Shown here: positions 41,079 through 49,682 of the stretch, in pieces
Numbering within the stretch: the stretch's first letter is position 1
Layout: the number at the start of each line of letters is the position of its first letter
Made by a program: the position numbers and the translations under genes
DNA from: CBFDBF01 sp050287965
Lineage (GTDB): Bacteria > Pseudomonadota > Gammaproteobacteria > Chromatiales > Chromatiaceae
Direction: 5' to 3'
NCBI GenBank assembly: GCA_050287965.1
Contig: JBNKCX010000050.1
Span: 1 to 64,000, forward strand
Length of the DNA: 64,000 nt
The notes under the pieces: model-generated
What the model was told of the DNA's origin: nothing
The model's database searches: none
Seen by the model: only the letters and a program-made list of their open reading frames with translations

Positions 41079-41948
41079 ATGGGGTTGTTGATCGTCGGGT
41101 GCGGCTATCTGGGTTGTGCCGTCGCCGTCAGGTATCTTGAGCGGAAGGTTTCCGTAACAGGGGTGGTCAGGGGGGCGGGCAGCCTGGAACGGCTCAAGGT
41201 ACGGGGTATAAACGCCGCTCTTGCGGACCTCGACTCCTCCCATCTTCCGGAACTGCCGCTGGCTTCCGCCGATCTGTTCTCTTTCTGTCCCCCGCCGTCT
41301 ACAGGTGATCGGGATATCCGTATCCGGCGGTTGGTGGAGGAATTTTCCCGCCAGGGACATCCCCGGCGCATTGTCCATGTGAGCACCACGGGGGTTTACG
41401 GGGACTGCGGCGGGGAGTGGGTGGACGAGGAGCGTCCGGTCCGGCCGGCGGTTCCCCGCGCCAGACGGCGCTGGGATGGGGAACAGGTGCTGCGAAAGTG
41501 GCGCGATGACTCCGGGGGGGAGCTGGTTATCCTGCGGGTTGCTGGGATCTACGGACCCGGCAGACTGCCCCTGGAGCGACTGCGCAAGGGATTGCCGCTG
41601 ATACGGGAATCGGAGGCCCCCTTCAGCAATCGCATCCATATTTCTGATCTGGTGCAGGTCTGCCTGGCGGCCATGGAGCGGGGCGGTGACGGAGAGGTCT
41701 ACAATGTCAGCGACGGCCATCCGAGCACCATGACCGACTATTTTAATCGACTCGCCGCCGCCGCCGGTCTGTCGCCCCCGCCTCTCGTATCACTGGCGGA
41801 AGGGGAGCGGGTACTCTCTTCCGGGATGATGTCCTACATGCGAGAGTCGCGCCGCCTGGATAACGGCAAGATGCTCAGGGATCTGGGGGTGGAACTGCAA
41901 TACCCGACCCTGGATCAGGGGCTCGCCGCCTCACTGACCGGAAAATAG
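41079..41948 (+). CDS. SDR-family NAD(P)-dependent epimerase-like protein (YeeZ type)
   Basis: A 289-residue Rossmann enzyme of the extended SDR type. The nucleotide motif is LLIVGCGYLGCAVA; HVSTTGVYGDCGGEWVDEERPVRP and LRVAGIYGPGR match atypical SDRs such as E. coli YeeZ. The classical YxxxK catalytic pair is not clear (RRRWDGEQVL stands in its place), so the activity is uncertain. The NRIHISDLVQVC segment is typical. It follows hemY by 14 bp and is probably in the hem operon, converging on parA. Confidence 0.85.
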   Translation: MGLLIVGCGYLGCAVAVRYLERKVSVTGVVRGAGSLERLKVRGINAALADLDSSHLPELPLASADLFSFCPPPSTGDRDIRIRRLVEEFSRQGHPRRIVHVSTTGVYGDCGGEWVDEERPVRPAVPRARRRWDGEQVLRKWRDDSGGELVILRVAGIYGPGRLPLERLRKGLPLIRESEAPFSNRIHISDLVQVCLAAMERGGDGEVYNVSDGHPSTMTDYFNRLAAAAGLSPPPLVSLAEGERVLSSGMMSYMRESRRLDNGKMLRDLGVELQYPTLDQGLAASLTGK

Positions 41949-41968
41949 CCCTTTAAGGAATCTTCCCT

Positions 41969-42616
41969 CTAGGATCTCGGCCTGCTTCGCGCGCTGGCCA
42001 GCCATTCGAATATGGGATCCCACTGCTCCAGGTCGTACCACACCATGGACGGGGCAAGCTCGAACAGGCCCAATCCGTTTTCCGCCGCACGGATATAATT
42101 CTGACTTTCACGGAGATGGCTCAGGAACGGGATCTTCAGGTGTCCGAGGTACTCTTCCAGCTGCCGGTAGATGATGGTGTTTTCCCGTACGCGGTTGGCC
42201 ACGATGGCGATGCGGGTCTGTTTCTGGGAGACCCGGCCGCTGGCCAGCAATTCATCCAGGAAACGGCCGCAGGCGCGCATATCGATGGGGGACGGGAGGA
42301 CGGGGATGATCAGGCTTTCCACCCGTCGCAGCAGGCTGTTGATCTCACGGCCGTGGACGGCAGCCGGTACGTCCATGATCAGATACTCGGTCCCCCGCGC
42401 GGGAGACACCGCATTCCGTGTGGCATCGATCCCTTCAATGCTCGGAATACCCTGGTAGGCGTTCCGCGCCTCAAGCCAGTCGAGAGATGAACCCTGGGGG
42501 TCGAAATCGGCGAGCGCGACCTTGTTCCCCTCGTCGGCATACCAGGTGGCGATATTGGTAGCCAAGGTGGTCTTGCCGCATCCGCCCTTGGAGTTCATCA
42601 GCATAATGGTGCGCAT
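41969..42616 (-). CDS. ParA-family ATPase (orphan)
   Basis: A 215-residue P-loop ATPase with the deviant Walker A motif MNSKGGCGKTTLATNIA, Walker A' (ALADFDPQGSSLDWLEAR) and Walker B (YLIMDVPAAV). Such proteins position plasmids, chemoreceptor arrays or other cargo. No ParB or cargo gene is adjacent, so the cargo cannot be named. The family is fairly common as a single chromosomal gene in Gammaproteobacteria. It has 68 bp to ubiD upstream on the same strand. Confidence 0.88.
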   Translation of the reverse strand: MRTIMLMNSKGGCGKTTLATNIATWYADEGNKVALADFDPQGSSLDWLEARNAYQGIPSIEGIDATRNAVSPARGTEYLIMDVPAAVHGREINSLLRRVESLIIPVLPSPIDMRACGRFLDELLASGRVSQKQTRIAIVANRVRENTIIYRQLEEYLGHLKIPFLSHLRESQNYIRAAENGLGLFELAPSMVWYDLEQWDPIFEWLASARSRPRS

Positions 42617-42684
42617 GGTATTCCTCCCCTTATTTTTATTCCCAGGTTTGGGGTGTAATTATAGGCGCTTCCGCCACAGTGTGT

Positions 42685-44151
42685 TCAATCGATTCCCAGG
42701 CTCTCCCAGATTTCATCCACCTTTTGTTTCACGGCGGCGTCCATGGCGATGGGCCGACCCCATTCCCGCGTGGTTTCGCCTTCCCATTTATTGGTGGCGT
42801 CGAACCCGATCTTCGAACCCAGCCCGGAGACCGGCGATGCGAAGTCGAGATAATCGATGGGGGTGTTATCCACAATGGTGGTATCCCGGGCCGGATCCAT
42901 ACGGGTGGTCATGGCCCAGATCACATCCTCCCAGTTGCGGACATTCACATCGTCATCGGTGACGATGACGAACTTGGTGTACATGAACTGCCGCAGAAAA
43001 GACCAGACTCCCATCATCACCCGTTTGGCATGCCCCGGATACTGCTTCTTCATGCTTACTATCGCCATGCGGTAGGAGCAGCCTTCCGGGGGCAGATAAA
43101 AGTCCACAATCTCCGGAAATTGTTTCTGCAGGATGGGGACGAAGACCTCATTCAGGGCGGCGCCGAGGATGGCCGGTTCATCCGGGGGTCTGCCGGTATA
43201 GGTGCTGTGATAGATAGGGTCCTTGCGGTGGGTGATACGATCAATAGTGAAAACCGGAAACTGTTCCACCTCGTTGTAGTAGCCCGTGTGGTCCCCGAAA
43301 GGTCCTTCCGGCGCCGTATCGTCCGGGTGGATGTGTCCCTCAAGGACGAACTCCGCCGCCGCCGGCACCTTCAGATCCGAGCCGATGCACTTCGTCACCT
43401 CTGTTTTACTGCCGCGCAGCAGGCCGGCAAAGGCGTATTCTGAAAGGGTGTCGGGAACCGGGGTTACCGCCGCCAGAATGGTGGCCGGATCAGCGCCGAG
43501 GGCCACGGCGACGGGGAAGGGTTTTCCCGGATGCCGCAGTTGCCATTCACGAAAGTCGAGGGCGCCGCCGCGGTGGGGGAGCCAGCGCATGATGACGCGA
43601 TTACGGCCGATCACCTGCATCCGGTAGATGCCCAGATTGAGGCGCGGTTTTTCCGGGCCCCGGGTGATCACCAGGCCCCAGGTGATGAGGGGTCCGGCGT
43701 CTTCCGGCCAGCAGGTCTGGATCGGGAGTGTTGTCAGGTCCACGTCCTCCCCTTCCAGTACCCGCTCCTGACAGGGGGCGTTCCTACACTCCTTGGGGGC
43801 CATGTCGAGAACCTTCCTGTAGGTAGGTAGTTTCTCCCAGGCATCCCGCATTCCCTTGGGCGGCTCAGGTTCCTTTAGCGTCGCCAGCAGGATCCCGACC
43901 TCGCGCAACGCCGCCACCGACTCTTCTCCCATACCCAGCGCAACGCGCTCCCGGGTGCCGAACAGATTGGCGAGGAGGGGCAGCGTTGAACCCTTAACCC
44001 GTTCAAACAGGAGTGCGGGCCCGCCCGATCGCAGGGTGCGGTCGCAGATCTCCGTAATCTCCAGGCGGGGATCGACCTCGACCCGGACACGTTTCAGCTC
44101 GCCCCGTTGTTCCAATTGCCTGATGAAGTCGCGCAGATCTTTATAGTTCAT
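42685..44151 (-). CDS. ubiD: 4-hydroxy-3-polyprenylbenzoate decarboxylase UbiD
   Basis: A prenylated-FMN-dependent decarboxylase in ubiquinone synthesis. The 488-residue length is typical. Signatures include the start YKDLRDFIRQLEQRGELKRV, WGLVITRGPEKPRLNLGIYRMQVIGRNRVIMRW, the E-R-E catalytic region around AEFVLEGHIHPDDTAPEGPFGDHTGYYNEVE, and the C-terminal NVRNWEDVIWAMTTRMDP. Its prFMN synthase UbiX is not in the window. The gene follows the SH3-domain gene by 46 bp on the same strand. Confidence 0.96.
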   Translation of the reverse strand: MNYKDLRDFIRQLEQRGELKRVRVEVDPRLEITEICDRTLRSGGPALLFERVKGSTLPLLANLFGTRERVALGMGEESVAALREVGILLATLKEPEPPKGMRDAWEKLPTYRKVLDMAPKECRNAPCQERVLEGEDVDLTTLPIQTCWPEDAGPLITWGLVITRGPEKPRLNLGIYRMQVIGRNRVIMRWLPHRGGALDFREWQLRHPGKPFPVAVALGADPATILAAVTPVPDTLSEYAFAGLLRGSKTEVTKCIGSDLKVPAAAEFVLEGHIHPDDTAPEGPFGDHTGYYNEVEQFPVFTIDRITHRKDPIYHSTYTGRPPDEPAILGAALNEVFVPILQKQFPEIVDFYLPPEGCSYRMAIVSMKKQYPGHAKRVMMGVWSFLRQFMYTKFVIVTDDDVNVRNWEDVIWAMTTRMDPARDTTIVDNTPIDYLDFASPVSGLGSKIGFDATNKWEGETTREWGRPIAMDAAVKQKVDEIWESLGID

Positions 44152-44197
44152 CTGATCATGAGCCCTTTCCCGTTGTTTCCTTCCCGGCTGGAAAGAA

Positions 44198-45118
44198 TTA
44201 GATCCGGAACCCGCCGTAGCGTCTCCTTACAAGATAGTCCTTGAAGGCGACGCCGATTACGAATCCGCCGAGCGCCAGCAGCGCCAGCAGCAGATACCAC
44301 CAGGAGGACTCCTCCTCCGTTACCGGTGCCGGAAGTTCCATCTTCTCTGCCGTCCCCAGAAGCTCGGCCGCTTCGGTAATGCGTTCCCATAGGGCTCGGT
44401 TCGCCTGCTGCAGGCGAAGCAGTTCGGATGCTTTGACGCTGTCGCTCTTCTTTGCCTCCTCCAGCGCCTTAAGGGCCGTTGTCAGCCGGGTTTCCAGATC
44501 GGCAATACGCGCCTCGCCGACTTTCCCGGCGGCGGCCTCACCGGTGAGCATTTTCAACTGATCCCGCAACAGCATCGATTCGGTCTTGCTTTCCTCCAGC
44601 GCCGTCGCGGATACGTCAAGTTCCTTCTCCAGTGCGGCGACCTTCTCGTCCACCGGCATGTCCGCCTTCTGCAACTCTTCGATCTTCTCGTTTGCCTGCG
44701 CAAGCTCTTTGCGTGCCTGGGCAAGTTCCTGCTCGAGTTTTTCCGCCTCGCCGCCACCGGATGCCGCAGCGGTGCGGGCCGCCTTCAGTTCCTGTTCCGT
44801 CTTGCTCAATTTTTGCTGTAGATCAGCGGTTTTTGCCTGCAGTTCGAGCACCATCGCCTTGGCGGGCTTGTCATTGGTGATGTAGTCAGTCTTGATCCAG
44901 CCGACGGAGCTGTCGGGCAGCCGCACTTGACTGAACGCCGCCTCTTTCTTTATCACCTCCAACGGGGTTCCGCTGGGGAGAACCCGGGAAGGCTGGGTGG
45001 CCTCATCCGGCTCATCATAGAATCCAACCAGCAGTTTGTCGGTGATATGGGCGGCCTCGATGGTGGTAAAGGCCGCGAGCAGCAGGACGAATAATATCTT
45101 TCGCATGGTTATTTTCAT
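44198..45118 (-). CDS. TIGR04211-family SH3 domain envelope protein
   Basis: A 306-residue envelope protein resembling E. coli YgiM. It has a signal peptide (ILFVLLLAAFTTIEA), a bacterial SH3 domain (about 22-85, HITDKLLVGFYDEPDEATQPSRVLPSGTPLEVI, SVGWIKTDYIT), a long Ala/Glu/Lys coiled coil (about 90-250) and a single C-terminal membrane helix (about 272-293, WWYLLLALLALGGFVIGVAF) ending in a basic tail. The topology suggests an inner-membrane anchor with a periplasmic rod. The start overlaps the prlC stop by 4 bp (ATGA). The function is unknown. Confidence 0.88.
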   Translation of the reverse strand: MKITMRKILFVLLLAAFTTIEAAHITDKLLVGFYDEPDEATQPSRVLPSGTPLEVIKKEAAFSQVRLPDSSVGWIKTDYITNDKPAKAMVLELQAKTADLQQKLSKTEQELKAARTAAASGGGEAEKLEQELAQARKELAQANEKIEELQKADMPVDEKVAALEKELDVSATALEESKTESMLLRDQLKMLTGEAAAGKVGEARIADLETRLTTALKALEEAKKSDSVKASELLRLQQANRALWERITEAAELLGTAEKMELPAPVTEEESSWWYLLLALLALGGFVIGVAFKDYLVRRRYGGFRI

Positions 45119-47163
45119 ATTTCTTGGGTGTCGATACCGCAGTGACGGAGCAGGGCGTCGATCTTTGGTTCCCGTCCGCGAAAAGCAACAAACAGCTCCA
45201 TGGCATCCTTGGATCCGCCCAGTTCCAGGATATTATGCAGAAAGGCGCGGCCGGTTTCCTCATGGAATACGCCTTTTTCCTCAAATAGGGAGAAGGCGTC
45301 GGCGGACAGGACTTCCGCCCATTTGTAGCTGTAATACCCGGCGCCGTAGCCCCCGGCAAAGATATGGGAGAAACCGTGAGCGAAGCGATTGAATTCCGGC
45401 GGGTGAACCACGGCGACCTGCTCGCGCACCTGTTTCAGGATCTGGTAGATACGCCCCCCGGCGTCGGGATCGTACTCCCGGTGTATGCGGAAGTCGAACA
45501 GGGCGAACTCCAGCTGCCGGACCATCTGCATGGCGGACTGGAAGTTTCTGGCGGCAAGCATGCGTTTATAGAGCTCATCCGGGACCGGTTCGCCGCGCTC
45601 CCAGTGTCCGGATATGAGATCCAGCGCCTCCCGCTCCCAGCACCAGTTTTCCATGAATTGGGACGGCAACTCCACCGCATCCCAGGCCACGCCGTTTATA
45701 CCCGCCACCGCAGGGTAGTCGATACGGGTCAGGAGATGGTGCAGGCCATGACCGAATTCATGAAACAGGGTTAGCACCTCGTCGTGAGTGAATAGCGCCG
45801 GCTTCTCTCCCACCGGTGGCGAAAGGTTGCAGGTAAGGTAGGCGACCGGTATCTGATCAAGCTCGTCCGTTACCAGCCGGGAAGCGCAATCGTCCATCCA
45901 GGCGCCTCCCCTTTTGTGCCGACGGGTGTAGAGGTCGAGGTAGAACTGACCACGGATCTCTCCGTGGTGATCGCGGATCTCAAAAAAGCGCACCGCCGGG
46001 TGCCAGGTATCCACGCCCTCCACCTCGGTGATATGGATGTGGAACAGCCGCTCTACGGTAGCGAACATGCCGGGGATCACGCGGGTTTCCGGAAAGTAGG
46101 GTTTCAACTCTTCCTGGGTGATGGCGTAGCGCTGCCGACGCAGCTTTTCTGCGTAGTAGCCGATATCCCAGGCCTCCAGGTCGGCCATTCCGTAAGTCTC
46201 GGCGGCGAAATCCTTTAACTCGCGCAACTCCTGCAGGGCCTGGGGATGGGAGCGTTCCGCCAGGTCGGTGAGGAACGCCACCACCTCATCGGGAGAGCGG
46301 GCCATCTTTTTGGTCAACGAGCGCTCGGCGTAGTTTGCGAAGCCGAGCAGCAGGGAGGCCTCGTGACGCAGCCGCAGGATCTGCTCCATGATCTCCCCGT
46401 TGTCCCATTTTCCGGCGTGGGGGCCGCGGTCGGAGGCACGGGTTACGTAGGCCTCGTACATTTCCCGCCGCAGCTGGCGGTTGTCCGCATAGGTCATTAC
46501 CGGCAGGTAAGAGGGAAACTCCAGGGTCAGCATCCAGCCTTCCGCTTGGTGCTGCTGCGCGGTCTGACGGGCCAGGTCGAGGGCTGATTGAGGCAGGCCG
46601 GAAAGTTCCTGCGGGTCGTTGATCACCTTGTTCCAGGCATTGGTGGCGTCCAGCAGGTTCTCTTCGAAGCGGCTGGTGAGCCTGGAGAGTTCCTGGCTGA
46701 TTTCCTTGAATCGGTGCTTTTTCTCCGCTTCCAGATCCACCCCGGAAAGATGAAAATCGAGCAGTGCGTTCTCCAGGGCCTTGCGTTGCGGCGGGTCCAG
46801 CGCTTCCCCGTCTTCCAGCACCTCATGGTAGGCCTTGTACAGCGCCTCATTCTGTCCCATTTTAGTGGCGTACTCGCTCAACTTTGGCAGGCAGGCGTTG
46901 TAGGCCTCGCGCAGATCATCGCTGTTGACTACCGAGTTCATATGGCTCACCGGAGACCAGGCCCGGCTCAACCGGTCATCGGCGATCTCCAGGGGTTCAA
47001 TCAGGTTCTTCCAGGTGTAGGTGCGCCCCTCCCGGAGCAGTCGTTGCGTAAGCTCGCGGTTCTCCCGAAGCAGCTGGTCGATGGCCGGCTCGACGTGAGC
47101 CGGCCGTATCTTGGAGAAAGGGGGCAGCCCGTCGAGATTGAGCAGAGGATTTTCTATTGTCAC
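45115..47163 (-). CDS. prlC: Oligopeptidase A (M3 metallopeptidase)
   Basis: A cytosolic zinc peptidase that degrades signal peptides and short peptides. The 682-residue length is normal. The zinc motif is HEFGHGLHHLL, with the third ligand Glu in the NGVAWDAVELPSQFMENW region. Other signatures are NPLLNLDGLPPFSKIRPAHVEPAI at the start and YYSYKWAEVLSADAFSLFEEKG near the end. It is 60 bp after the GIDE-family gene and overlaps the SH3 gene by 4 bp. Confidence 0.96.
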   Translation of the reverse strand: MTIENPLLNLDGLPPFSKIRPAHVEPAIDQLLRENRELTQRLLREGRTYTWKNLIEPLEIADDRLSRAWSPVSHMNSVVNSDDLREAYNACLPKLSEYATKMGQNEALYKAYHEVLEDGEALDPPQRKALENALLDFHLSGVDLEAEKKHRFKEISQELSRLTSRFEENLLDATNAWNKVINDPQELSGLPQSALDLARQTAQQHQAEGWMLTLEFPSYLPVMTYADNRQLRREMYEAYVTRASDRGPHAGKWDNGEIMEQILRLRHEASLLLGFANYAERSLTKKMARSPDEVVAFLTDLAERSHPQALQELRELKDFAAETYGMADLEAWDIGYYAEKLRRQRYAITQEELKPYFPETRVIPGMFATVERLFHIHITEVEGVDTWHPAVRFFEIRDHHGEIRGQFYLDLYTRRHKRGGAWMDDCASRLVTDELDQIPVAYLTCNLSPPVGEKPALFTHDEVLTLFHEFGHGLHHLLTRIDYPAVAGINGVAWDAVELPSQFMENWCWEREALDLISGHWERGEPVPDELYKRMLAARNFQSAMQMVRQLEFALFDFRIHREYDPDAGGRIYQILKQVREQVAVVHPPEFNRFAHGFSHIFAGGYGAGYYSYKWAEVLSADAFSLFEEKGVFHEETGRAFLHNILELGGSKDAMELFVAFRGREPKIDALLRHCGIDTQEI

Positions 47164-47223
47164 GGTCTGAAACCAATATGTTACCGGCGGCTATTCTGCC
47201 ACGATTCCGGCGGTGCCGGGCAG

Positions 47224-48126
47224 TTACCCCAATAAACGCGCGGTGAGCATCAATGTGGCCAGCGCCCCGGCACCAAAAAAGACCACTATGGCAAAGGCGG
47301 CGATGAGGCGATAGCGTCGGATCAGATCGTCCTGGGATCTGGGGGAGAGCAGGAACGGATGCCGGCTGTCCTCCGGCTTGCTCATCATATGGGGGATCTG
47401 CTTCTCCTGCTCCGCCTGATATTCCCGTCGGGCCTGAGCGGCGGCGCTGCGCTGCACCTGCTCCCATTCCCGGAGATCCACTTTGCCGTCGCCGTCTCGG
47501 TCGAAGCTTCTCATCACCTCCGGCCGCTGCTTCCATTCGCGCAGCAGTACTCGGGTGATTTCGCTCCGGGCGGTCTGGTGGTCATGATCGTCCAGGGAGC
47601 GAAATTGCCCAATGGCGTAAAGGGGGTAGCCGGGAAACAGATATTCTTCGGTATAGCGATATTCCGAAAACAGTCCGAACCCACCGGCGGCGCTCCCGGT
47701 TTGTGGAAAACGGGTGGAGCCGTACCAGACCTTGCGTTCCCTGGGGGTAACCTCGGCCCCGGTCGGATCGATAATACAGACCCCGGTTTTGTCCCTCAGC
47801 AGGAACAGCTCTTCACTGCTTTTCTTCTCCAGCAGATTCCACCCGCCTTTGGAGCCCTTGCGATGGATCTGGTAGCGCCACCAACAACAGTCGGTACCGC
47901 TCAGCGGTGCCAGAATCGGCTGGCCCTCCATGAGTTCCGCTTCCCCTACCAGTTCCACGTAACCCTGGTGGGCCGAGCGGATGCGGGCGGTAGGCACATC
48001 CTCGATGATGCGTGCCCGGCGCAGGGACCTGAATCCAAAGTAGAAGCCCGCGATCGCCGCAGCCAGAGAGAGCAGGGCCCAGGTCCAGAAGTCGTCCGCC
48101 GGAAGGGCGGCGATGTATTCACTCAA
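47224..48126 (-). CDS. GIDE-domain membrane protein with EF-hand motif
   Basis: A 300-residue inner-membrane protein. One helix lies at about 14-31 and another at about 275-297, with the region between on one side of the membrane. The central part (about 50-190) resembles the GIDE domain annotated as 'E3 ubiquitin ligase family' in bacteria, but there is no RING finger, so ligase activity is not implied. A complete EF-hand loop, DRDGDGKVDLRE (209-220), suggests Ca2+ binding. It lies 30 bp after lemA on the same strand; GIDE and LemA genes are often paired. The function is unknown. Confidence 0.8.
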   Translation of the reverse strand: MSEYIAALPADDFWTWALLSLAAAIAGFYFGFRSLRRARIIEDVPTARIRSAHQGYVELVGEAELMEGQPILAPLSGTDCCWWRYQIHRKGSKGGWNLLEKKSSEELFLLRDKTGVCIIDPTGAEVTPRERKVWYGSTRFPQTGSAAGGFGLFSEYRYTEEYLFPGYPLYAIGQFRSLDDHDHQTARSEITRVLLREWKQRPEVMRSFDRDGDGKVDLREWEQVQRSAAAQARREYQAEQEKQIPHMMSKPEDSRHPFLLSPRSQDDLIRRYRLIAAFAIVVFFGAGALATLMLTARLLG

Positions 48127-48156
48127 CGCAGGGATTCCGCACGCTATCTGCAGGTG

Positions 48157-48729
48157 CTAATCAAACAGCGCCTTAATATCCACGTCCTGTTTTTCCGCTT
48201 CCTCGAACTCCAGTAGCTCCGCGGACTTGAAATTGAACATGCGGGCGACGATTACGTCGGGAAACTGTTCGATACGGACGTTGTTGTTATTGACGCTTTC
48301 GTTATAGAACTCGCGACGATCGGCAATGCTGTCCTCCAGGCCGCTGATTCGGCTCTGCAGGTGCTGGAAGGTGTCATTGGCCTTGAGGTCGGGATAGGCT
48401 TCAGCAACCGCGAACAGATTGCCCAGACCGAATCGGAGCTGACCCTCCGCCGCGCCAAGGGCACCCACATCGCCCCTTTCGCGCGCTTCGGAAACCGCCG
48501 CCCGCGCCTTCATCACCCGTTCCAGGGTCTCTTGTTCGTATTGCATGTACTGCTTGCAGGTTTCCACCAGTTTCGGCAGTTCGTCATGACGCTGCTTGAG
48601 CAGAACATCGATGTTGGACCAGGCCTTGGATACACCGTGTTTGAGACTCACCAGGCGGTTATAAATCACTACCGCGTAGACCCCGGTTACGGCGATAATG
48701 CCGAGGATGATAAAAGTGCTGATGCCCAT
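48157..48729 (-). CDS. lemA: LemA family protein
   Basis: A 190-residue protein with an N-terminal membrane helix (about 4-23, FIILGIIAVTGVYAVVIYN) and a four-helix cytoplasmic or periplasmic bundle starting with RLVSLKHGVSKAWSNIDVLLKQRHDELPKLVETCKQYM, the family signature. FPDVIVARMFNFKSAELLEFEEAEKQ is the typical C-terminal block. The molecular role is not established. It is first of lemA-GIDE-prlC-SH3 and divergent from the carbonic-anhydrase gene. Confidence 0.92.
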   Translation of the reverse strand: MGISTFIILGIIAVTGVYAVVIYNRLVSLKHGVSKAWSNIDVLLKQRHDELPKLVETCKQYMQYEQETLERVMKARAAVSEARERGDVGALGAAEGQLRFGLGNLFAVAEAYPDLKANDTFQHLQSRISGLEDSIADRREFYNESVNNNNVRIEQFPDVIVARMFNFKSAELLEFEEAEKQDVDIKALFD

Positions 48730-48852
48730 TGAAATACTCCGTTAAATTGGATCGTGGATCAGTATAGCATCAAGCTTGGTAGGGTATTTCGTACCAAAGC
48801 GCGCAGATTGCGTTAGGCCTTTTTGCTGAATGAAGCCCTTCAGGAGTGGTTT

Positions 48853-49395
48853 ATGCCGGACATACGACCGTTTCAGGATCTGATTCCCCGTATCGCCGCG
48901 GATGCCTGGATTGACCGGAGCGCGGTTATTATCGGTGAGGTGGAGATCGGGCCGCAGGCGTCGGTCTGGCCGCTGTGTGTTGTGCGCGGAGATATCCACT
49001 ACATCCGTATCGGCGCCCGCAGCAACATTCAGGACGGAACCGTCATCCATGTGACCCATGACAGCCAGTACAACCCGGGCGGTTTTCCGGTGCAGATCGG
49101 CAACGGAGTGACTGTGGGGCACAAGGTGATGCTGCACGGTTGCAGTATCGGCGACAACTGCCTCATCGGTATGGGGGCCGTGGTGCTTGACGGTGCGAAG
49201 ATCGAGTCCAATGTGATTCTTGGTGCCGGCAGTCTGGTTCCGCAAGGCAAGGTTCTGGAAAGCGGCCACCTCTATCACGGATCGCCGGTGCGCAAGGTGC
49301 GGGAACTGACCGAGCGGGAACTGGATTTCCTGATCTATGTGTCGGGCAACTATGTCAAACTGGCGCAACAGTACCGGGAGTCGGAACAGGGGTAA
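48853..49395 (+). CDS. Gamma carbonic anhydrase family protein (YrdA-like)
   Basis: A 180-residue left-handed beta-helix protein with hexapeptide repeats (IIGEVEIGPQASVWPLCVVRGD, IGARSNIQDGTVIH). The three zinc-binding His are visible in HVTHD, TVGHKVMLHGC. It is similar to YrdA/PaaY-type proteins; carbonic anhydrase activity varies in this family and is not proven here. ATG 48853 is chosen because AGGAG lies 6 nt upstream; the upstream frame to 48823 is not needed. Confidence 0.9.
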   Translation: MPDIRPFQDLIPRIAADAWIDRSAVIIGEVEIGPQASVWPLCVVRGDIHYIRIGARSNIQDGTVIHVTHDSQYNPGGFPVQIGNGVTVGHKVMLHGCSIGDNCLIGMGAVVLDGAKIESNVILGAGSLVPQGKVLESGHLYHGSPVRKVRELTERELDFLIYVSGNYVKLAQQYRESEQG

Positions 49396-49403
49396 GACGC
49401 CGC

Positions 49404-49670
49404 TTAACCGGGAACGACGATCCGGAACAGGCTGCCCCTGCCGGGAGCGCTCTCCGTTTCAATTTCCCCGCCCATGAGTCAGCCCAGTTTGCGGCTGATG
49501 GTGAGACCCATGCCGGTTCCCTCTATATTGACCTTGTTTGCGGCCACGCGGGAGAAGGGCTCAAAGGCCTCCGCCAGCTGCCCGGGATTCATGTTCTTGC
49601 AAAGGGCTTCTTCCAGGGGTAATGGGCATATTTTGAGTTTGGCTAACTGTCGCGGTGGTGGTCGCGCCCT
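49404..49670 (-). pseudogene. Histidine-kinase C-terminal remnant (internal deletion and stop)
   Basis: The minus strand of this gap encodes the end of a sensor-kinase ATPase domain. It reads NMNPGQLAEAFEPFSRV, EGTGMGLTISRKLG, then an in-frame TGA, then LMGGEIETESAPGRGSLFRIVV and a final TAA at 49404-49406. Upstream, AKLKICPLPLEEALCKN resembles the segment that precedes the ATPase domain, so about 60-70 residues with the N box appear deleted. No intact kinase can be made. The left part of the gap is close to the carbonic anhydrase stop. Confidence 0.75.
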
Positions 49671-49682
49671 GGCGAAAGGGCC

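Noticed and set aside
47224..48126. E3 ubiquitin ligase activity for the GIDE-domain protein
   Set aside because: There is no RING finger or zinc-ligand pattern; the name derives from domain similarity only.
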